The notes under the pieces are model-generated. The model was not told the DNA's origin and made no database searches. It saw only the letters and a program-made list of their open reading frames with translations. A DNA stretch of 33,639 nucleotides, taken from contig CANCMG010000045.1 in NCBI GenBank assembly GCA_947378965.1, forward strand, positions 1 to 33,639, given 5' to 3'. The stretch's first letter is position 1; each line of letters opens with the position of its first letter. Positions 8,965 to 16,383 of this stretch are shown here, piece after piece. The stretch comes from Alcaligenaceae bacterium. GTDB taxonomy: Bacteria; Pseudomonadota; Gammaproteobacteria; Burkholderiales; Burkholderiaceae_B. A program made the translations under genes and the position numbers.

Positions 8965-9995
8965 GGGGCTCGCGACTTCGCGCAAAACTCAAGATACCAA
9001 GGCATTGCAGCTTGCAGACCTTGGAGGATTGTGTGGGTCGGTTGATAGCCAAGTAAACGCTGTGCCTTCGAGATATCGGCCTGCGAATGTCGTACGTCAC
9101 CCGCTCTAAAATCCCGATAATTTGGCGCTAACGAGTAAGACACTGCGTTTTCAGCAAGCGTTGACACCAGATGTTGATGTAAGACGTTTAAACTTGTTCG
9201 TGCGTTGACCGCAACGTTGTAGACCTGATTGGTGCCCTCATCGGCAGCCATGGCGGCCAAGATATTGGCTTGCACCGCGTTATCCACAAAACAAAAATCG
9301 CGACTCGTTTCGCCGTCGCCATTCACCGACACAACCTCACCACCGAGCATGGCCGCAATCCACTTTGGGATCACTGCAGCGTAGGCACCGTCGGGGTCTT
9401 GTCGTTTACCGAACACATTGAAGTAGCGCAGGCCGATCGTTTTGAAATCGTAAGCGCGTGCAAAGACGTCTGCGTACAACTCGTTGACGTACTTTGTGAC
9501 GGCATAAGGCGATAACGGCTTACCGATCTGATCTTCAACTTTAGGTAACGCGGGATGATCACCATAGGTGGAACTTGAGGCAGCGTAAACAAAAGACCGT
9601 ACCTTGGCATCGCGCGCCGCCACCAACATGTTCAAAAAACCAGAGATATTGACGTCGTTTGTAGTGAGTGGGTCAGCGAGCGAGCGCGGCACCGACCCAA
9701 GGGCGGCCTGATGCAGGACAAACTCGGCCCCAGCGATAGCTTGAGCACAGGTTGCCGCCTCGCGAATATCACCTTGTATAAAACGAAAATTTGACCACTG
9801 CACCGCGCTGACGTTCGCACGCACCTCGTCAAGGTTATGTTGATAACCTGTTGCGAAGTTATCGAGGCCCACCACATGCTGATCAAGCTTAAGCAAAGCT
9901 TCGATCAAGTTCGAACCAATGAACCCTGCACAACCTGTGACAAGCCAGTGGCGCGGTGCGGCGAGTAGTTGTTTTTGCACTTCGTGGTAGCGCAT
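8961..9995 (-). CDS. wbpP: UDP-N-acetylglucosamine 4-epimerase (WbpP/TviC type)
   Basis: Extended short-chain dehydrogenase that converts UDP-GlcNAc and UDP-GalNAc, or their uronic acids, at C4. From ATG 9995 it is 344 residues and begins [10 protein letters not shown], matching the start of Pseudomonas WbpP and Salmonella TviC as I recall them. An ATG at 10013 overlaps the upstream stop codon (ATGA) and would add six residues; AGGG upstream of 9995 makes that start preferable. Seen: NAD-binding GCAGFIG (21-27), the SVPRS segment (101-105), serines of AASSSTYGD (138-146), catalytic YAVTK (Tyr164, Lys168), and [12 protein letters not shown]. It is coupled to the dehydrogenase gene, as in the Vi antigen (tviB-tviC) and P. 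aeruginosa O6 (wbpO-wbpP) loci. Its stop overlaps the pgi stop. Confidence 0.92.
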   Translation of the reverse strand: MRYHEVQKQLLAAPRHWLVTGCAGFIGSNLIEALLKLDQHVVGLDNFATGYQHNLDEVRANVSAVQWSNFRFIQGDIREAATCAQAIAGAEFVLHQAALGSVPRSLADPLTTNDVNISGFLNMLVAARDAKVRSFVYAASSSTYGDHPALPKVEDQIGKPLSPYAVTKYVNELYADVFARAYDFKTIGLRYFNVFGKRQDPDGAYAAVIPKWIAAMLGGEVVSVNGDGETSRDFCFVDNAVQANILAAMAADEGTNQVYNVAVNARTSLNVLHQHLVSTLAENAVSYSLAPNYRDFRAGDVRHSQADISKAQRLLGYQPTHTILQGLQAAMPWYLEFCAKSRAP

Positions 9996-10009
9996 ACTAA
10001 GCCCTGGGG

Positions 10010-11284
10010 TCATAGCCGCAAATCTGACTGATCAGCAGGCACAATATATTTCAGATCATACAGGACGTGTTCAGGCTTACCCAATGCCCGCAGCGCCGGC
10101 GCGCCCAACTCGATAAATTGACGATGCGCGACGGCAACAATAATCGCATCGTACTGAGCCGCTAGCAATTCAGGCACAAGTGTCAGACCGTATTCGTGCT
10201 GAGCCTCTTGCGCAGAGACCCAAGGATCATGCACATCTACCTCAACGTTGTACTCGCGTAGTTCTTTAACGATATCCACCACACGGGTATTACGCAAATC
10301 GGGGCAGTTCTCTTTAAAAGCCAACCCCATTACCAACACGCGTGCGCCTTGCACCTGGATGCGTCGACGTGTCATCAGCTTCACGAGCTGAGAGACGACA
10401 TAACCGCCCATACCATCGTTTAAGCGCCGCCCTGCGAGGATAATCTCGGGGTGATAGCCAATCGATTGCGCTTTGTGTGTCAGATAATACGGATCGACAC
10501 CAATGCAATGCCCACCCACCAAGCCCGGCCGAAAGGGTAGAAAATTCCATTTCGTGCCAGCTGCTTTCAAGACAGCTTCAGTATCGATACCTAGCTTATT
10601 AAAAATCAGTGCCAATTCGTTGATTAAGGCAATATTGACATCACGTTGGGTGTTTTCAATCACCTTGGCCGCTTCGGCCACTCGGATACTGGGCGCACAA
10701 TGCGTGCCCGCCACAATGATTTCTCGGTAGATTTGATCCACGAGCGCAGCGATCTCGGGCGTCGAGCCCGAAGTCACTTTTTTTATCGTACTAACGCGAT
10801 GCTCTTTGTCACCGGGGTTGATGCGCTCTGGACTGTAGCCAGCGAAAAAATCTTTGTTAAAGACTAAGCCCGAGACTCGCTCAAGGACTGGCACGCAATC
10901 TTCTTCGGTGGCGCCGGGGTAGACCGTCGACTCGTAAATAACAATGTCGCCTTTTTTTAGCACTGCACCGATAGTTTCACTGGCTTTAATCAGCGGGGTG
11001 AGATCCGGGCGCTTATATTCGTCGATCGGTGTGGGCACTGTCACGATGAACACATTTGCGGCAATTAACTCGGCTCGGTCAGCCGTGCAGCGCAAGCCTG
11101 TGGCGCTAGCAAGCTCGGCGTCATCTACCTCAAGGGTGTGGTCATGCCCCTGCTGCAGGGCCTGTATGCGCGCCGAATTGATGTCAAAACCGAGAACCGA
11201 CCTTTTTTTAGCAAACTCGACTGCGAGGGGCAGGCCTACATAGCCCAATCCAACTACCGCAAGTTTGACGTCGTGAATCAGCAA
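10010..11284 (-). CDS. wbpO: UDP-N-acetyl-hexosamine 6-dehydrogenase (WbpO/TviB type)
   Basis: NAD-dependent four-electron oxidation of UDP-GlcNAc or UDP-GalNAc to the uronic acid, a precursor of acidic surface polysaccharide. I choose TTG 11284 (424 residues, [15 protein letters not shown]): GGAG (11294-11291) is six bases upstream and the start then matches family length; a GTG at 11311 would add nine residues. Seen: Rossmann motif GLGYVG (12-17), [49 protein letters not shown], and catalytic Cys260 in [12 protein letters not shown]. The C-terminus SDLRL resembles TviB. The next gene overlaps by four bases. No glycosyltransferase or polymerase gene lies alongside. Confidence 0.93.
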   Translation of the reverse strand: MLIHDVKLAVVGLGYVGLPLAVEFAKKRSVLGFDINSARIQALQQGHDHTLEVDDAELASATGLRCTADRAELIAANVFIVTVPTPIDEYKRPDLTPLIKASETIGAVLKKGDIVIYESTVYPGATEEDCVPVLERVSGLVFNKDFFAGYSPERINPGDKEHRVSTIKKVTSGSTPEIAALVDQIYREIIVAGTHCAPSIRVAEAAKVIENTQRDVNIALINELALIFNKLGIDTEAVLKAAGTKWNFLPFRPGLVGGHCIGVDPYYLTHKAQSIGYHPEIILAGRRLNDGMGGYVVSQLVKLMTRRRIQVQGARVLVMGLAFKENCPDLRNTRVVDIVKELREYNVEVDVHDPWVSAQEAQHEYGLTLVPELLAAQYDAIIVAVAHRQFIELGAPALRALGKPEHVLYDLKYIVPADQSDLRL

Positions 11285-11504
11285 AATAGTCTCCGTGATA
11301 CCGGCAAGCACTTAGGTTAGCTAAGAGGCTTACAACTCAAAGACGCGATTTTAAACGCTAGGGCAGCGTTTTGTTGCTCGGCGCAAAAACTTTTTGATGA
11401 CTGCTCTGCTAGTTCGAGTCAGTGGCGCCAGCTAGCCGGTTTTAGCTCAGTCGCTCTCGGCCAGTGACTTGCCTGCACAAGAGCGCGCCCCATATTGGAC
11501 GCAC
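11285..11504. other. Leader region of the wbpO-wbpP operon, no gene
   Basis: 220 bp upstream of wbpO and downstream of the small-RNA terminator, so the wbpO promoter should be here; I cannot name it. Seen: a hairpin AAACGCT (11353-11359), AGCGTTT (11365-11371), and two short tRNA-like fragments back to back: AGTTCGAGTCAGTGGCGCCA at 11411-11430, like a T-arm and acceptor end, and GCCGGTTTTAGCTCAGT at 11435-11451, like a tRNA 5' end. Neither can be extended to a cloverleaf. Confidence 0.4.
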
Positions 11505-11505
11505 C

Positions 11506-11538
11506 AAAAAAGAGGCCAAGACCTTGCGGTCTTGGCCT
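11506..11538 (-). terminator. Strong Rho-independent terminator
   Basis: On the - strand, an 11-bp perfect stem AGGCCAAGACC (11538-11528), loop GCAA, GGTCTTGGCCT (11523-11513), is followed by CTTTTTT. It lies about 270 bp beyond the coq7 stop codon with no protein gene between, and fits the end of the candidate small RNA described next. Confidence 0.88.
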
Positions 11539-11640
11539 AAATCCACCAAAGGAGGAGGGTGGAGGAGACAATCGTGGCAAATTGAGGAGAAAATCTTTGC
11601 GTTGCTGCACTGCCTAGACGCTTGACTAACTCTGTATGCT
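11506..11640 (-). ncRNA. Candidate small RNA with repeated anti-Shine-Dalgarno motifs
   Basis: A minus-strand transcript ending at the strong terminator is proposed; the 5' end is only approximate. Reading 5'-3', it holds UUUUCUCCUCAA (11591-11580), then UCUCCUCC (11568-11561), then a hairpin with stem UCCACC/GGUGGA (11563-11558 with 11547-11542) whose ten-base loop is CUCCUCCUUU. That loop nearly repeats the 3' end of 16S rRNA (CACCUCCUUU), so it could pair with Shine-Dalgarno sequences of mRNAs. C/U-rich loops of this sort are known in regulatory RNAs of alphaproteobacteria (the CcsR RNAs with the CCUCCUCCC motif). A possible promoter is TTGACT (11681-11676) with GATAAC (11656-11651), 19 bp apart, which is long. 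It could alternatively be a long 3' end of the coq7 transcript. Confidence 0.55.
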
Positions 11641-11650
11641 TTGCCTGAAC

Positions 11651-11666
11651 GTTATCCTTTGATAAC
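11651..11666. repeat. Palindrome upstream of the candidate small RNA
   Basis: GTTATC (11651-11656), spacer CTTT, GATAAC (11661-11666): perfect 6-bp arms. It overlaps the suggested -10 box of the small RNA, where an operator would be expected, but may also be a simple hairpin. Confidence 0.5.
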
Positions 11667-11716
11667 CACTTCTTCAGTCAAAACACTTATGACTCAACTT
11701 CCATAAACAAATAGTA

Positions 11717-11793
11717 ATCTATTTTTTTGTGCGATGCAAGAAAATAGATCGAATCATGAATAAATATTTATTTTGTTGTTTTTGTGCATCGCA
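11717..11793. repeat. Nested inverted repeats downstream of coq7
   Basis: Three overlapping symmetric elements in AT-rich DNA: ATCTATTTT (11717-11725) with AAAATAGAT (11741-11749); TGCGATGCA (11730-11738) with TGCATCGCA (11785-11793); and a perfect 14-bp palindrome AATAAATATTTATT (11759-11772). They begin 15 bp after the coq7 stop. The alternative pairings are mutually exclusive in part, since the first element's loop contains one arm of the second. Confidence 0.7.
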
Positions 11794-11808
11794 ACAAGAT
11801 TTTGTTGT

Positions 11809-12495
11809 TTAAACGCGATATGCCGTCGCGGTCATCAGTTTGGACATCAATCGCATCACCCCTCGTACAGGCGCAGGCATCCCCACCGCCCCTGCTCGCT
11901 CGGCCGTCACGCGATGACCGATCTCGTCTTGTTTCATTTGCTCGACAATTTTTCTTGAACGGGTGTCACCTACTGGCAAGCGCTGCAAGTGATCTTCAAG
12001 ATGCGCCTCAACCTGGCGCTCGGTTTCGGCCATAAACCCCAAATTACGCGCCACACCGGCACGGGCGGCCAACACCCCCAACGTAAATGAACCGGCGTAC
12101 CAAAGTGGGTTCAACACGCTAGGCCGGCTGTCAAGCTCGCGCAGCCGTTGTTGGCACCAGGCCAGGTGATCGATTTCGTCGGCGGCGGCGCGATAAAACA
12201 GTGCGGCGCTTGCGGCGTCTTTGCTGGCTGCGGCCTGCCCTCTATAAAGAGCCTGCGCACAGACCTCACCCACATGATTGACGCGCATTAAGCCGGCCGC
12301 GTGTGTTTTCTCTGGCGCGGTTAAGGCGTCACCAACGTTGGGCTTAACTGCCCCAGCCGGGTTAGACCGAGCGGCCGCAGCTTGCCCCGCCAGTACCTGT
12401 AGTGCCACATCGACCTCAGCGATGAAGGGATCAAGCCAATGCTGGCGACGAGTCAAGTGCGAGGATCCAACTGAAACCGCTTGGGGGGTTGCCAT
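11809..12495 (-). CDS. coq7: 3-demethoxyubiquinol 3-hydroxylase (Coq7)
   Basis: Di-iron monooxygenase that performs a late ring hydroxylation in ubiquinone synthesis, as a peripheral membrane protein. I start it at ATG 12495 (228 residues) with AAGGT six bases upstream; an ATG at 12525 lacks a ribosome binding site. The ferritin-like four-helix ligand set is visible: Glu77 in RVNHVGE, ExxH Glu107/His110 in ADEIDHLAWC, a Glu in FMAETERQVEAH (about 157-165), and ExxH Glu191/His194 in QDEIGHR. The first 55 residues are variable, Ala-rich and probably disordered. Downstream lie AT-rich inverted repeats and then the small-RNA candidate. It is divergent from the OsmC-like gene. Confidence 0.95.
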   Translation of the reverse strand: MATPQAVSVGSSHLTRRQHWLDPFIAEVDVALQVLAGQAAAARSNPAGAVKPNVGDALTAPEKTHAAGLMRVNHVGEVCAQALYRGQAAASKDAASAALFYRAAADEIDHLAWCQQRLRELDSRPSVLNPLWYAGSFTLGVLAARAGVARNLGFMAETERQVEAHLEDHLQRLPVGDTRSRKIVEQMKQDEIGHRVTAERAGAVGMPAPVRGVMRLMSKLMTATAYRV

Positions 12496-12619
12496 ACATA
12501 ACCTTAAGGTGAGACCCGCCTCCATCTACGCGAGGAAGCTTTGACTTCAATTTTAAGCTCTAGCCAAGATTTTGCTTAAAACTTGATTATCATTCTGACT
12601 TAACTATTAAGGATTGGAC

Positions 12620-13066
12620 ATGGAAGTCAAAATCGATTGGGGTGGCCCCGACGGCATGCTGTTCGTCGCGCAGACCGGCACCGGGCACATTGCCGCCATG
12701 GATGGCGCACCCGACGGCGGCGGCCACAACCTTGCCCCGCGTCCAATGGAACTGCTGCTTGTCGGCACGGGCGGTTGCACGGCCTACGACGTCGTACTGA
12801 TCCTCAAGCGCGGGCGCCATGCCATCGTGGGATGCTCGGTCAAGCTGATTGCAGAGCGCGCAGAGGTTGATCCAAAAGTGTTCACCAAAATCCACTTTGT
12901 GTTTACGGTGACAGGGCACAACCTGCCTCGCGCGGCGGTCGAGCGCGCCATCGCACTCTCGCACGAAAAATACTGCTCGGCTTCAGCGATGCTTGCGCAT
13001 ACCGCAGCAATCACTTGGGCTGCTGAAATTGTCGACACTGGCGGCGCTGCTGCCGAGAAATCCTAA
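12620..13066 (+). CDS. OsmC-family protein
   Basis: 148 residues from ATG 12620, with AAGGA eight bases upstream; an in-frame TTG at 12614 is a poorer start. The OsmC/Ohr fold is shown by Cys53 in [10 protein letters not shown] and Cys119 in [11 protein letters not shown], the two cysteines that form the peroxidatic pair in family members acting on organic hydroperoxides. The architecture, with PRPMELLL before the first Cys, is closest to the YhfA-like subgroup, whose physiological role is poorly defined. The gap to thyA is 17 bp, so it probably starts an operon with thyA, folA and the DUF945 gene. The shared upstream region with coq7 is about 120 bp. Confidence 0.88.
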   Translation: MEVKIDWGGPDGMLFVAQTGTGHIAAMDGAPDGGGHNLAPRPMELLLVGTGGCTAYDVVLILKRGRHAIVGCSVKLIAERAEVDPKVFTKIHFVFTVTGHNLPRAAVERAIALSHEKYCSASAMLAHTAAITWAAEIVDTGGAAAEKS

Positions 13067-13083
13067 ACACAGGATTCACGTAC

Positions 13084-13878
13084 ATGAACCAATACGAAAC
13101 CTTCATGCGCCACGTCTACACAACGGGCGTGAACAAGACCGATCGAACCGGAACCGGCACGCGTTCAGTGTTCGGGTATCAGATGCGGTTTGATCTGGCA
13201 AAAGGGTTTCCGTTGGTCACAACCAAAAAGCTGCATACCCGCAGTATTTTTGTTGAGCTTTTGTGGTTCTTACGTGGTGATTCGAACGTCAAATGGTTGC
13301 AAGACAATGGCTGCAGCATTTGGAATGAGTGGGCCAGGCCCGACGGTGACTTAGGCCCGGTCTACGGCGTGCAATGGCGTTCGTGGCCGACCCCTGATGG
13401 CCAACATATTGACCAGATCAGTCAGGTGCTTGAGCAAATTCGTACAACTCCTGATTCGCGCCGTTTGATTGTCTCGGCCTGGAATGTTGGCGAAATCAAA
13501 AATATGGCCTTGCCACCTTGCCATGCCTTCTTTCAATTTTACGTTGCACAGGGCAAGCTATCTTGCCAGTTGTACCAGCGAAGCGCCGATATCTTTTTAG
13601 GGGTGCCCTTCAATATCGCCAGTTACGCGTTGTTAACCCACATGGTGGCACAGCAGTGCAACCTTGAAGTTGGCGATTTTGTCTGGACCGGTGGCGACTG
13701 CCATATTTATAGCAATCACTTCGAGCAGGTTGAGTTACAACTCTCGCGCACGCCCAACCCCTATCCAACACTCGTCTTGCAACGCAAGCCAGACTCTTTA
13801 TTCGATTACCGCTACGAAGACTTTGTCATCGAGAATTACGAGCACCATCCACATATCAAGGCACCCGTTGCCGTTTGA
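13084..13878 (+). CDS. thyA: Thymidylate synthase
   Basis: Makes dTMP from dUMP using methylene-tetrahydrofolate, releasing dihydrofolate. 264 residues, the same length as the E. coli enzyme, and the nucleophile is Cys146 in [11 protein letters not shown] at the same number. Other conserved blocks: [12 protein letters not shown] (20-31), [14 protein letters not shown], the phosphate-binding [20 protein letters not shown], and the C-terminal APVAV. AGGA lies nine bases before ATG 13084. folA follows after 22 bp and regenerates the tetrahydrofolate that ThyA consumes. Confidence 0.98.
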   Translation: MNQYETFMRHVYTTGVNKTDRTGTGTRSVFGYQMRFDLAKGFPLVTTKKLHTRSIFVELLWFLRGDSNVKWLQDNGCSIWNEWARPDGDLGPVYGVQWRSWPTPDGQHIDQISQVLEQIRTTPDSRRLIVSAWNVGEIKNMALPPCHAFFQFYVAQGKLSCQLYQRSADIFLGVPFNIASYALLTHMVAQQCNLEVGDFVWTGGDCHIYSNHFEQVELQLSRTPNPYPTLVLQRKPDSLFDYRYEDFVIENYEHHPHIKAPVAV

Positions 13879-13900
13879 TTTCGTTAAAGAGACTTGGCTG

Positions 13901-14386
13901 ATGCAGCTGAATTTAATTGTTGCCTACGCCCGCAACCGTACGATTGGGCGAGACAATACCCTGCCCTGGAAGCTGCCCGGTGATTTAGCGCACTTCAAGC
14001 GCACAACTCTAGGGTGCCCCATTGTGATGGGCCGCAAAACATGGGATTCGCTCGGAAGGCCGTTGCCCGGGCGACGCAATATCGTGATCACGCGCGACGC
14101 GAGCAAGGCGTTCGTGGGCGCAGAGAGCTTCACAAGCTTGTCTGAGGCACTTGAAGCCGTCAAAGATGCCAAGCAGGTATTTGTCATCGGCGGCGCGCAA
14201 ATTTACCGAGAGGCGCTACCGCTGGCGCACCGCGTCGTTGCGACTGAAATACAGGCCGATATTGAGGGCGATGCGATCTTTGGTCCGCTCGACAGCGCCG
14301 TTTGGCATGAAACCTCTCGTCTACCTCAACCCGCAGAAAACGGACTTGCTTACCATTTGGTCGAGTACCATCGCCTTAAAGGCTAA
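13901..14386 (+). CDS. folA: Dihydrofolate reductase
   Basis: NADPH-dependent reduction of dihydrofolate to tetrahydrofolate, completing the dTMP cycle with ThyA; the target of trimethoprim. 161 residues from ATG 13901, preceded by AAAGAGA. The active site is visible as LPWKLPGDLAHFK with Trp23 and Asp28 (E. coli Trp22/Asp27). NADPH-binding motifs are GRKTWDSLGRPLPGR and VIGGAQIY. The frame is open upstream into thyA, but that extension is only thyA in another frame. The next gene starts three bases after the stop. Confidence 0.97.
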   Translation: MQLNLIVAYARNRTIGRDNTLPWKLPGDLAHFKRTTLGCPIVMGRKTWDSLGRPLPGRRNIVITRDASKAFVGAESFTSLSEALEAVKDAKQVFVIGGAQIYREALPLAHRVVATEIQADIEGDAIFGPLDSAVWHETSRLPQPAENGLAYHLVEYHRLKG

Positions 14387-14389
14387 GTG

Positions 14390-16282
14390 ATGAACAAAAA
14401 ACTACTCAGCGCGGTCAGCGCGCTCGCCCTACTCTTTACACTCTATGCTGGTACCAGCTGGTACATCGGCGGGCGCGTGCAAGTCGAAACCAACAACGCC
14501 ATCGATTCGCTCAACACTTACATCGCAAAAAACTGGTCAGAGCAAGTGCGCGTCACCTTACGCAGCTATCAACGTGGCGTATTCACAAGCGAGGCCTCAT
14601 ACCTTGTGACCTTTCCCGCCAGCAAAGCCGCGACGCTAAGCCCTGAGGTCTTAGTGATCAACCGCATCGCCCACGGCGCACTGCCTGTCGCGCAAATTGC
14701 AAGCGGCAACTTCGAATGGTTATCCGCGTCCATTCACACCACACTCGCACCCACGGCGTTCACCGAAGCGCTCTTCAAGGCAACGGGTGGGCAATCGCTG
14801 ATTGACGGGCACACACAACTGAATGTTAAAGGCGTGGCCAAGCTCGACTGGGTGATTCGCCCAGTCGATCACACACAAGATACCGTGCGCTCGCGCTTTG
14901 CTGGGGCCACCTTGGTCGCTGAACTGGGCCCTACCTTTCATCACACAAAAGGCGAGCTCAACGTCAAGGCGCTAAACATTACCGACGGAAAAATCACGTT
15001 AGATATCAAGGCAAGTCGCCTGCACACCGACACCCATCCAGGGCAGTCAGGCCTGAGCATCGGTATGAGCGGTGCCGACATCGGCGAGCTCACGCTCACG
15101 TCTTTAAACTTTCCGACCGTAACTGCCAAACAGGTCAATACTCGTTTAATTCTGAACGAGAAAGACAATTTATTAAGTGGACAGTCTCACTACGATATTG
15201 AGCGCCTGACGATCGATAAAAAAGACTGGGGCACGCTGCAACTCACGGCCTCCTACGACAAACTAAACAGCAACACCGTTAAGTCACTTGGCGATCTGTA
15301 TAGCTCTATTCTGACCCGCTCGCTGAACAGCGAGCCTGAGGCCGACTTAATGACTGCGGCCGACCTGAAGCAGTTTTGGGGCCACTTGCAAACACTCGTT
15401 AAAAATAGCCCGACTCTCAGGCTTGACCCGTTGATTTGGCAGACGGCAAATGGTCAAAGCTCAATCACCCTAAGCACGGTGCTCGCCCCGTTCGAGCTGC
15501 GCAGCGGCGGCATGGGCATAAATGGAAATCCAATCCAAGCAATTGAGGGCACGTTTGCGATCTCGCGAGCGATGGCGGTTGGGGTACGCACCACGGGTCT
15601 GGAAGCAAACGGCATCAATCCGACTCAGGCGAAAAGTACTGCCGAAAAAGATATTGCAGCCGCGCTTGAAATCGCTGCGAAATTAAAGTTGGGCGCACTC
15701 AAAGGTGACCGCTTTGTCGCACAACTGAGCTTTAAAGACAATGTATTTAAAGTCAACGGGCAAGCAATTTCAGCCGAAACGTTACTCACGCTAGCGTCTT
15801 CACTGGTGCCCGCCAGTTGGCTTGCGGTAGACCCTGTTGCAAGCTCAGATGGGCCCGACGAGGCGGCCGCCATCAGACACCTAGACCCCTCCGTCTTGGC
15901 TAGCATTTTGACCGCCGCTGACTTCACGTTTGAAGAGACGAAAGACGAGCAAGGCGATCCGCTACTGAAGGTATCCCCCGGAGACTCAGGCGCTGCCAAA
16001 ATCGATATGCTGTTTGTGGGATGTGGTACTGATCCAAGCTGCGAAGACGTGCTATTACGCGCGACCTACTCTCCGAATAAGCCGGTGGCACTTAAAGTGG
16101 CAAACGACTGGAATTTGCGCAATCGATGGGCGCGCGCTTTTGTCAACGACAAAAAAGAGGCCGTGATCGAGATGGATATCAGTGCTTACGGAGGCATTGG
16201 GCGCGATGCCGTTGAAGGCATGGTCAATACGTTCTTTAAGATCGTGCGGGATTTTTCTAAAGAGCTCGATGTCCCGAACTAA
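14390..16282 (+). CDS. YdgA-like DUF945 protein, membrane-anchored
   Basis: 630 residues from ATG 14390, with AAAGG seven bases upstream; a GTG directly before it is an alternative. Residues 5-25 are a hydrophobic N-terminal anchor or signal, and the rest is predicted periplasmic. The early region with YQRGVFTSEA and the HGALP segment is like the DUF945/YdgA family, in which a bulky hydrophilic domain follows one anchor. The molecular function of the family is unknown to me. There is one likely disulfide pair in CGTDPSCED. It sits three bases after folA, so it is cotranscribed with thyA-folA, yet no link with folate metabolism is evident. Confidence 0.85.
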   Translation: MNKKLLSAVSALALLFTLYAGTSWYIGGRVQVETNNAIDSLNTYIAKNWSEQVRVTLRSYQRGVFTSEASYLVTFPASKAATLSPEVLVINRIAHGALPVAQIASGNFEWLSASIHTTLAPTAFTEALFKATGGQSLIDGHTQLNVKGVAKLDWVIRPVDHTQDTVRSRFAGATLVAELGPTFHHTKGELNVKALNITDGKITLDIKASRLHTDTHPGQSGLSIGMSGADIGELTLTSLNFPTVTAKQVNTRLILNEKDNLLSGQSHYDIERLTIDKKDWGTLQLTASYDKLNSNTVKSLGDLYSSILTRSLNSEPEADLMTAADLKQFWGHLQTLVKNSPTLRLDPLIWQTANGQSSITLSTVLAPFELRSGGMGINGNPIQAIEGTFAISRAMAVGVRTTGLEANGINPTQAKSTAEKDIAAALEIAAKLKLGALKGDRFVAQLSFKDNVFKVNGQAISAETLLTLASSLVPASWLAVDPVASSDGPDEAAAIRHLDPSVLASILTAADFTFEETKDEQGDPLLKVSPGDSGAAKIDMLFVGCGTDPSCEDVLLRATYSPNKPVALKVANDWNLRNRWARAFVNDKKEAVIEMDISAYGGIGRDAVEGMVNTFFKIVRDFSKELDVPN

Positions 16283-16320
16283 AAAAATCAAGCCGACGAT
16301 TGCCTAGACAATCATCGGCT
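16281..16320 (-). terminator. Terminator of the gcvTHP operon
   Basis: On the - strand, a 12-bp stem AGCCGATGATTG (16320-16309) with CAATCGTCGGCT (16302-16291), loop TCTAGG, then TGATTTTTTT. The one non-Watson-Crick pair is U-G in the minus-strand RNA but C-A in the plus-strand RNA, and the T-run lies on the minus side, so it serves gcvP. Its T-run abuts the stop codon of the convergent DUF945 gene. Confidence 0.85.
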
Positions 16321-16383
16321 CAAGGCTGCACAGCCACGCTCTTTTGATGAGAGCTAGGCCCTCACCGCGCTAGCTCAGCGTGA

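Noticed and set aside
11419-11610. 63-residue open frame on the minus strand over the small-RNA candidate
   Set aside because: It reads through the strong terminator hairpin and the C/U-rich motifs, and shows no protein-like pattern; the RNA explanation fits better.
12580-12600. Fur-box-like TTGATTATCATTCTGA upstream of the OsmC-like gene
   Set aside because: Only about half of the 19-bp consensus matches, which AT-rich DNA gives by chance.
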